A DNA stretch of 64,000 nucleotides, from contig CAIIXF020000005.1 of the NCBI GenBank assembly GCA_903813345.2, positions 28,525,375 to 28,589,374 on the forward strand. Direction: 5' to 3'. Both the position numbers and the translations under genes were made by a program. This DNA comes from Owenia fusiformis. Lineage: Eukaryota; Annelida; Polychaeta; Sabellida; Oweniidae. The notes beneath the pieces are model-generated. The model did no database searches. It saw only the letters and a list, made by a program, of their open reading frames with translations, and was not told where the DNA came from. The number at the start of each line of letters is the position of its first letter. The first letter of the stretch is position 1. Below, one piece after another: positions 50,101 through 59,100 of the stretch.

Positions 50101-53100
50101 AAGCTAATTAAATAAATGTGTGCACTTTGGGATAAATAAAAAAAACTGAACCACCTTCATGAAAAACAATAAATTGTGGATATAAAGTGTGTAAAAATAG
50201 CTTTATGATGATTAAATGTTTTGAGAAGGATGGATATGCAAGTACACATCAATAAAGTTAAACACGGATGTGAGATATAAACATGTCAGTTAGGTTTAAC
50301 ACAATTAATATAACAATTCCTCAAGGTCAATACAATAGCAATGGAGAAACTCATAACTATCTTATCCTCTTTTAATATTATAATCATTAATTCCATGGGT
50401 AGAACAACCTTGGGTTCATTTCAAATTTATATTATTGGTAATCTCACATTTGAAAGGTTTCAGTAATCTAACAATGACTGGTAATTAACATTATGATAAA
50501 CCATGACATCTCAAATTTTCTTAGCCCTGAGATGTTTCAGGTGAAACAGAAAGATGCTATGAGTATCAGAATGGGTAATTAATAGGTATTTACTGTTGTT
50601 ATAAGCACAAAATGTCAAAGCAACATTTCAATGGAAGTTTGAATATTGTGAACATTAGGTAGGGAATATGTATATCAAGCCATATTTCATGAGCTACAAT
50701 TTTAAATAATATTTTCATTTGAAAAATGGTGCTAAAATATTTACTAGAAAGGTGTCACGATTGTTACGGATGCTAATACCCATCAAAAAATGGTGGCCAT
50801 AACAATATGTCACCATATCTTGGTGGTGACATAAAAATCTACATTTTTTACTGTCCATACCCTAGAAAGTTTAGAGAAAGTGAAACCATTAAATTGATAA
50901 AGAGATGGAAAAATAATGTAATTTTTACCTGACTTATGGCTGGTTTTTTCTTGACGTTACAGGATCGACGACGTGGGGCTATCCCGATCTCTATCCCTCT
51001 TAGGATGGAATCAACCACTGCAACACAGAAGAAAAGAACTATTTTGTGAAATATTCACCATAATGCTTCATGTTTCCAATTTACATGCGCTATCCTCCAC
51101 ATAATGTTAGGTGAAATGTGACTGTCCCATTACTGTCATTAGAATACTCCAGTTTCTGGTAAATTAACTTCAGAATATAGTTCCTAGAGGTCATAACGAC
51201 ATAACTGTCATCATTCTTTTCTGGAAAATTGAGATCGATATATGTTCAGATTACATGCCATTAATACTTACCATGATTTATATCTTTATTTCCATAAACA
51301 ATTCCAAGAATCAGACATTAAATGAACTCGTGTTTATTATTTACTTGAGGTTAAAATACTTTTGTTATAAACAGTAAACAATAAGATGTGTCCTTCATAA
51401 GAGTGCATATCCGCTATGTGTATTTCCTTCTTAACTGGCTATTGATATTAATTCCATGCTTCAAAGTTTCATCCGTCTGCTTAGGAGTGATGCATTATGG
51501 GAACTTATCATTCGATTCAATGACACTGAGAGAGTTCTAATCAGGCACTGGAGGAAACTGATGATAATCCTTTCGAAGATATTGCACTGAGGTCAAATAT
51601 CTACAGTTATATTTTTCAATTTTTACCACACCACATTTTTATTAAACTCTGCATAATTTCCTTAACCTTCCAATATCATACCAAGAATTGTGGAATTCCT
51701 CTATAGGTTTCCTAAACTACTATACAGACTACTCATCTACTGACTTTTTGATCGACAATACAAAGTTATAGAGTGCCCACAGAAATCTCATGATGGTATG
51801 TTGATTTTGTAGATCCAACCTTTGAAATGATTTTAAAGAATTGTTACAATTTATTATCCAAGACAGAACTGGAGAGGATTTCCAATTTGTTCAAGTCAGC
51901 CATTGAAGTTTCATTGCAAAATTTGAAATTCAAAATAAAAGTTATTTTCCGGAAATTTTTAATATCACATAAAGGTAATTTTCATGATGATGGCTACTAT
52001 ACAGTTAATGGTCTATTATGGTCTTATTAACTCGGCTTTTATCATCTTTTAGAATAGTCTCAGGTCATGGCGATTCATTCCTTTGAAATGAAAATAGATT
52101 GACATTCTTTCACATCCATAGTCAGTCTTAATGAGGACATTACAAAGAAAGGGCGTGGGGTCACCAAGGGGAACAGCCATGATGCCAATAGCCGCCAAGG
52201 CCTCATGAATGATTTAGCAAACAAATCCAGTATTGACAGTCAAACATTGTGTAAACATAAAATACAAGCTGACCTCAATTAATGATATCCGATACAAAAA
52301 TCAATTCAAATAGTTTCTGTCAAAATCGACTGTTTTGAAAAAACATCTCGAACAATTAGAATTTGAATTAAATAATCAAAAAGAGCTTTGGTTGTAGGAG
52401 AAATCATAATGAAATTCAAATCCAGGTGCTCGATAAAAACTAGTTACTGCAAATGACACAAATATCATTTTGAACAAAGACATCAACATAACGCCGTAGA
52501 TTACGAATCGATTTATGTAAATCAACAATTAATCATGAACCCGGATCCTTCAATTGGAAATCCTTGATGAATATTAAGCTCCTGTATGTCTATACTTTAG
52601 TATTGGCAATACATAATTACTATTTGTCCCTGATAGAGGAGAGGGCAATCAATGTGGGATTCTATTTCAGTTGATATGTAATTAACTTGCAAGTTACAGA
52701 GGTCTTAGAAATGCCTTCGGTATTGCGTTGAATTTGACAACAACAGTGTAATTCAAACAGATAAAGTACGCTAATATAATATAAGAGTGCAAGTCTAGAA
52801 CTGACAGATTTTAATGTCCAGAAGCCCAATCTTAGCAGATTCTTGTTTTTACGCATAAACAATATCAGTAAAGACCCCTTCTCACCTGAATGATCTATAA
52901 TTTTCATCTGTATCATGCAGGGGTCTTCATTGTGTTCCTCCAATACAGTGTCATCAGTCACAGTCAACTCCTAATGGAATACAATAATATATATGTCAGG
53001 AATACAATAACATCTTCGGGTAGACAATAACATATACAATGTATATAGCAGCATAAATATTTCATGTGTAAGTTAGTATGCACCAGTGACCACAATAAGA

Positions 53101-56100
53101 ATGGAAGTAGAGAACACAATTAGGTTCCAATCAGATTTCTATGTACCAAACGTGTTCTCATTCTCCAAATTATGACCTGCATGTTGTATCATATAATTTT
53201 ACAACGTGACATTTCATGCGGAAAGGTGATTCACCTTGACCTAATATGCTCCTTGTTTATTAAAGTCTATAAAATAAACCTTTTGATAAATAATGATACA
53301 ATTCAATTTACAATTATTAAGGATTTGTGGATATGCATACCAAAGTGGTTGGATTTATCAATACAACCTAGCTACAAGAGCGCAGCTGGTTATGACATCA
53401 CTGTAATGTAACTAGGCTATAAATTATACTTTATCAGTTATTAAGGTTGAATTATTGTGGAACAATTAGCAAGCACTCTAGCTACAATTCATCTGAAATA
53501 GATACCATATTCGACCTTCTATACTTTGAACATACGTATAGCTTTAATTGACTAATGAATGCCTCATTTCTTACATGGATTTTCTCTGTATCGCTAATTG
53601 ACACAGTTATTGATATTAAATTCATCTTAATTATCCAGAAAAAATAATCATGATTAAATCAATAATGAAGACATATTATACTATACAGAAACAAGATAAA
53701 TTCACTACATCTTTTTAGGTTTTATTTTTCACCATTACATTTCAAAATATTGTTTACAATCTTTGTTCATAATAACAAATTTAGACCTTAAAGGTTGGAA
53801 ATACTCTATATGCTAAAACGATTTGCTTGACCTGTTGACAACTGAATTAAAGCACTGCTAAAAATGTTATAATATCAACCAGAACAACGGCAACGCCAAA
53901 GCGTAGCGAATCCCATCGAACAGAAATGGCTGGCATTTTTACAAACGAATAGCAAATATCATAAAACAACACACCAGAAAGGCCACCATTTTCAAAATGG
54001 TTGCTCACTAGCCAAGTTGTCATCAGAAGAAATAATGTGCTTTAAAGTGGCCACCTCTAAAATTTTTGAAAAATCACACACGTACTTGTAAAATAACACA
54101 CATAAAAATGGTGGCCATTTTTCAAAATGGCCGACTACTCCCCAAAGTTTTATTAGACAATGTGCCATGCTTAAAGTATTCACATATCAAATATGAACAA
54201 AATCGCTCCACTACTTTTCGAGTTATAGTAAAATATGTTAAAATGGCGGCCATTTTTCAAAATGGCCACTGTCTACCAAAAGTGTCATTAGAAATAGACA
54301 GTGTGCCATGCTTATAGTATTCACATACCAAATATGAACAAAATCACTCCACTACTTTTCGAGTTATAGTAAAATACATTAAAATGGCGGCCATTTTTCA
54401 AAATTTTTTTCAAAATGGCCGCCTTCTACCAAAAGTGTCATAGGACAGTGTGCCATGCTTATAGTATTCACATACCAAATATGAACAAAATCGCTCCACT
54501 ACTTTTCGAGTTATAGTAAAATACATTAAAATGGCGGCCATTTTTCAAAATTTTTTTCAAAATGGCCGCCTTCTACCAAAAGTGTCTTTAGACAGTGTGC
54601 AATGCTTATTGTATTCACATACCAAATATGAACAAAATCGCTCCACTATTTTTTGAGTTATAGCAAAAATCGTAAAATGACGAGTAAAGGCCGCCATTTT
54701 TCAAGATGGCTGCCATGTGCTTCTTTAATATCTACATTTGTAGCATTATTAATGTCCTTTATAATTTTTTTACATTTAAAACATATTGCTATTACAGTTT
54801 TACATATTACACCTAAATTACTGTAAAATCGGCACTAAAATGGCCGCCATTTTGAAATGAGCGGCCATTTTGAAAATCGGCTTTTGAGCAGAACTTCTAC
54901 CCCCATAGGGTATATGTGTACAAAATATGAACAAAAACGGGCCAACAGTATTTGAGTTATTGCCCGGACTGACGGACGGACAGACGGACGGACGGACGTC
55001 ATTTGTTGTTGCTGCATTGGTTTCTTCATTCATTTTCTTCTTTCATTGTCTTGATTTGATTGCGATGTTACTTATCTTTCTTCAGGGTCCACAGACTTGA
55101 GACTGCGCGGACGGACGTACGTACGGACGGACGGACGGACGTACGTACGGACGTACGTACAGACGGACGGACGGACGGACGGACGGACGGAGGCGTTCCC
55201 TATATCCCTCCGAACTTCGTTCGATGGTATCCCTCCGAACTTCGTTCGATGGGATAATAATATCAAAAATGGGCACCACGATCACCAACACGTTTTGTTA
55301 ATAGTCAATGCAAGTACTTTATTTTGAGCCACGGTGACCTATTAAATATCTATGACTTAACGGATATTAACGATTATGGAATAATGTGTCATTGTTATAA
55401 TCACGCAAGATCAAGCTAATATTCTCGTTACTTTCTACTCAGATGTCGGATCAATTATTTCTTTAATCCAATTCATTATTCTATGAATCCCTGCCTCCTT
55501 AATAAGGATAGACATCCATTGCATTCTTCGTTTCAACCATCATTATCTAGATTTTCATAATTTGCTTTTTATCATTATGGTTTATTGGTCTCTTGAAAAC
55601 ATTGGGATAAGTCTAATAAAACAAACAATCAATAAAACAAAACAAAAATACCCATTATACAAGAACACCAATTACATGTTATAAGAATACCTATTATACA
55701 AGAACACCAATTACATGTTATAAGAATACCTATTATACAAGAACACCAATTACATGTTATAAGAATACCTATTATACAAGAACACCAATTACATGTTATA
55801 AGAATACCTATTATACAAGAACACCAATTACATGTTATAAGAATACCTAATACAAGAATACCTATTATACAAGAACAACCATAGTATCACCCAAGAATAC
55901 CTATCACACATGAATACCCATTGTAAACAAGACTCCAGACTTTTACAAACCAGTTACTGTTATTTCCCATATAGTCTAACCTATAAATGTGCTCTAACCA
56001 CAATATTTAAACAATATGCACATGCACCTATAAGACCTAGACTAACAACAGGTCTGCCACAATGGTACACCTGGTTCACTCACATTTAGTGGTAGACCAA

Positions 56101-59100
56101 TATGGCAGAAACCACAAAAGAAACAACGAAAAAACACTCAGAGAAAGCCTTGGAGAAACCGCAAATGAAGCATAAATGGGAACAAGTTTGGATTAGGGTG
56201 ATAAACAATTAAGTGATTTTCAAATTGTGGTAGGGAGAGTCCCTTTAATAAAATACAACGAAAGCGTAATACTTCCTTTGAACTCTCTTGAAATGCTCTA
56301 AGGAGAATGATGATATGCTGATATAGCAATCAATTGTTTCCAATGAAATAAAGTTCTCGCTCGAGTAATATTCCAAGGCCAATCTTATATGACTGAAAGG
56401 GGATCTGCGTTATTATATTCTGCAAGAGTAGACTATGGGGTCTACTTGGAAAGAATTGTTTATTTGACATAAAGAATTACCATAGTCTAAATTACCATAC
56501 TATATCATTGGCATGCTCGAAAAAGTATCTCATAAATCTGAAAAGATCTTTATTCACCTGTAGATGGTTCTATGATAATGTAAGACATAACATAATAGCA
56601 ATGTGACCTAATAACTTAATCTAAACACATAAATATTACTGTGGCAGTGAATTAGATGGGTTGAATATCTGAACAATATATTTTGTGTCTTGTACGGATG
56701 CACTTATATGGGTACACCCCGCCCCCACTTACATACAGTTTCTATAGAATGGGACAGGGGAGATATGGAGGGCAGAAGCTTTATGTAAGACTACATTTCA
56801 CATATATTTTATTTTACTCATTTTCATTCAAAATTTCACGAAATAGGAAGTTGCCTGTTTTCATATATGGGATGAAAGTGTGGTAATGGTCATCCTCTGA
56901 AAGGGTATTGACTATTGAGGTTATGAGGTTAGCCTACTGTCTGTGGATTATACCAGTGACTGCCATATATCACAATTGTGGCGAGCATGTGGCCAACTTA
57001 ACAACATTTGTGGTGTAATTAATTCAAATTTTGTAAAAAATAGCAGCTGAAACTGACCTTTGAGTGACCCATGAAAAACTTACTTTTCCGACCCCTCCCT
57101 CCAAACTAAAAACCATAACCTTGATGCAAGGAGGCAAGCAGTAGATAAGGTAAATCATGCTATTGAATATGGTTCAACATCTGTTCAGTATAGGAAGGCT
57201 GGCATAAGCATATTTAAGTTAAGATTGATCTAAAAACTGCTCTTTGAATGGAAATTAAAGAATCTATGACTGTTCATAAAAGCAAATTCAATTCTATGCA
57301 ATCAATGTTTTACTTATCCCTACAGAATCTAACCAGGCATATGTTGTCTTTTTACAGCCAGCATTTAATAAAATAGCTTGTTTATACACGCAACTAAATA
57401 GAGATGATAACATGAAGATGCCAATGCCAGGTATATCATAACACGAAAATATTACATCCGTCTCTTTCTATAAAATATTGATATTCTCAAAATTTATCAG
57501 AATCCTTGAGCGGTTAACAGCATTTGACATAAGTGCACTCTGGAAAAAAGTAATTTCGGAGGAAATCAAAATTGATAGATTTGTCTAAATGAGAGTGGAT
57601 GATGATCGATCAAATTTTCTTGAATGTCATAATGTCAACTAACATCGCAGAGCAAGAATTTATCATAACAAAGAACAACTTGACTTGTGTCTATTTTTCA
57701 ACACGGTTCAGTTCGTTTCTAACTTGTTAGTCAAGATCATTTCAATGTAAAATTGCATAATTCGATTATACATTGAACATAAAATGGCAGAAACTAATTT
57801 TCGTACCAGGAATAAATCTTTCACGATCCTATGTCATATCCAAATCATCTGGATTATATTTCATCTAACCATATTTATCTAATTCAATTTCCAAATGAAA
57901 CATCGATTTACAATCTAATAATACCGCACGGCTATTGATATGGAAATACTGGAACTGTTTTAAAAATCAATAACTTTTGCGTGATTCCATTAGTACGATA
58001 GTTAGGGCAATGTGACATTTCATTATTTTATTTGGCTGTAAATATCAGGTTAGAATTTCCTTCTTATAATTTTCCCAAGTCGATCAAATATATGTGGGTT
58101 CAAATCAATATACATTGTATTATATATACCTATTACACGATATATAGTATTTCTGGCTTTTGGAGAGCGAGATTAATGTTGTGAGCCTTAAATTTTCAAA
58201 TCCAATGAGTCTTTTATCAGAATTTATCGATTATGGTAGAAATGTTTACGGCAGCTTCAAACATAGCGTAAGTGCGGCTAAAATTGTAATTTATTGAAGA
58301 GGCTAGATTTGCTCTCAAGAAGATTGGGTCAATAAACGCCTTGTTACAGGATGTATCTCTATCAGGCAGAACTAGCATGATTGATTGAAGAATCCCTATG
58401 CATTGAATTCATTATCGAGTTCATTAGTTGTTCGTGTTGGCGTGGCCAAGAATTTCACAAAAGATCTTGATCTGAATTTACCAAATATTTTGTATTTCCT
58501 TAATTCATATTGTAAATTGAATTGTTATTGTGAATTGTAATTGTGAAACTATCAGATAATAATATATTATTATTTTCTTTGATTACATATGAAATCAATA
58601 TCTTGGAACCTTATACCATGGATAGAATCCTACAAGTCAAAACATAAACTAAATACAAGGACAACATAAAATATTAAAAATCTGCAACTTCTTACCCCAG
58701 ATGTTTCATTATATGCCTGGATAACTGCCGAATACCACTGCCTTATACCCTCGGTACAGTAGACAGAGACACGGTAGCCAATCAAAACTGTTGGCGTGGT
58801 TGAGATAATACTCTGACCGTCTTGGTAGTCTATCCAAGATTTAATTGCCTGGCGGACATCAGGATATTCCTTGGCTGCTGATTGGTTGATGAGGTCCTCC
58901 TGGAACGATAAAAATCAATCTATGAAAAATCAAAATTCAATGCAATTAGGAATTGAATGCGACGGGCACAATGAACGAGACAATTAATTGTCACAACTTC
59001 AATTATTCCATTTTATGTTCATTTTAATAAACTTCGATTTACGACAATAAACAAATAACATTGCATTGGTACCAATGAATTCCAGAATAGCTATTAAATA

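Larger units (their letters stand above)
35628..50928. other. 15.3-kb KDM3 intron between exons D and E
   Basis: It holds the LINE scrap (35.9 kb), the palindromic element (36.9-40.0 kb), motif copy 4 (43.4 kb) and hairpin-family copy 3 (50.5 kb). From 40.0 to 50.4 kb I see AT-rich sequence, a G12 run at 47901-47912, a loosely repetitive stretch at about 48780-48970 and no convincing gene. Confidence 0.6.
52971..58695. other. 5.7-kb KDM3 intron between exons B and C
   Basis: It holds the satellite, GACG microsatellite and 39-bp array (53.98-55.9 kb). The flanks, 52971-53980 and 55900-58695, are AT-rich without a supported gene. Confidence 0.65.

Noticed and set aside
55060-55327. Open frames on both strands coding RTDGRTDV- or VRPSVRPS-type peptides
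   Set aside because: They are translations of the GACG/GTAC microsatellite; frames remain open only because the repeat lacks stop codons.
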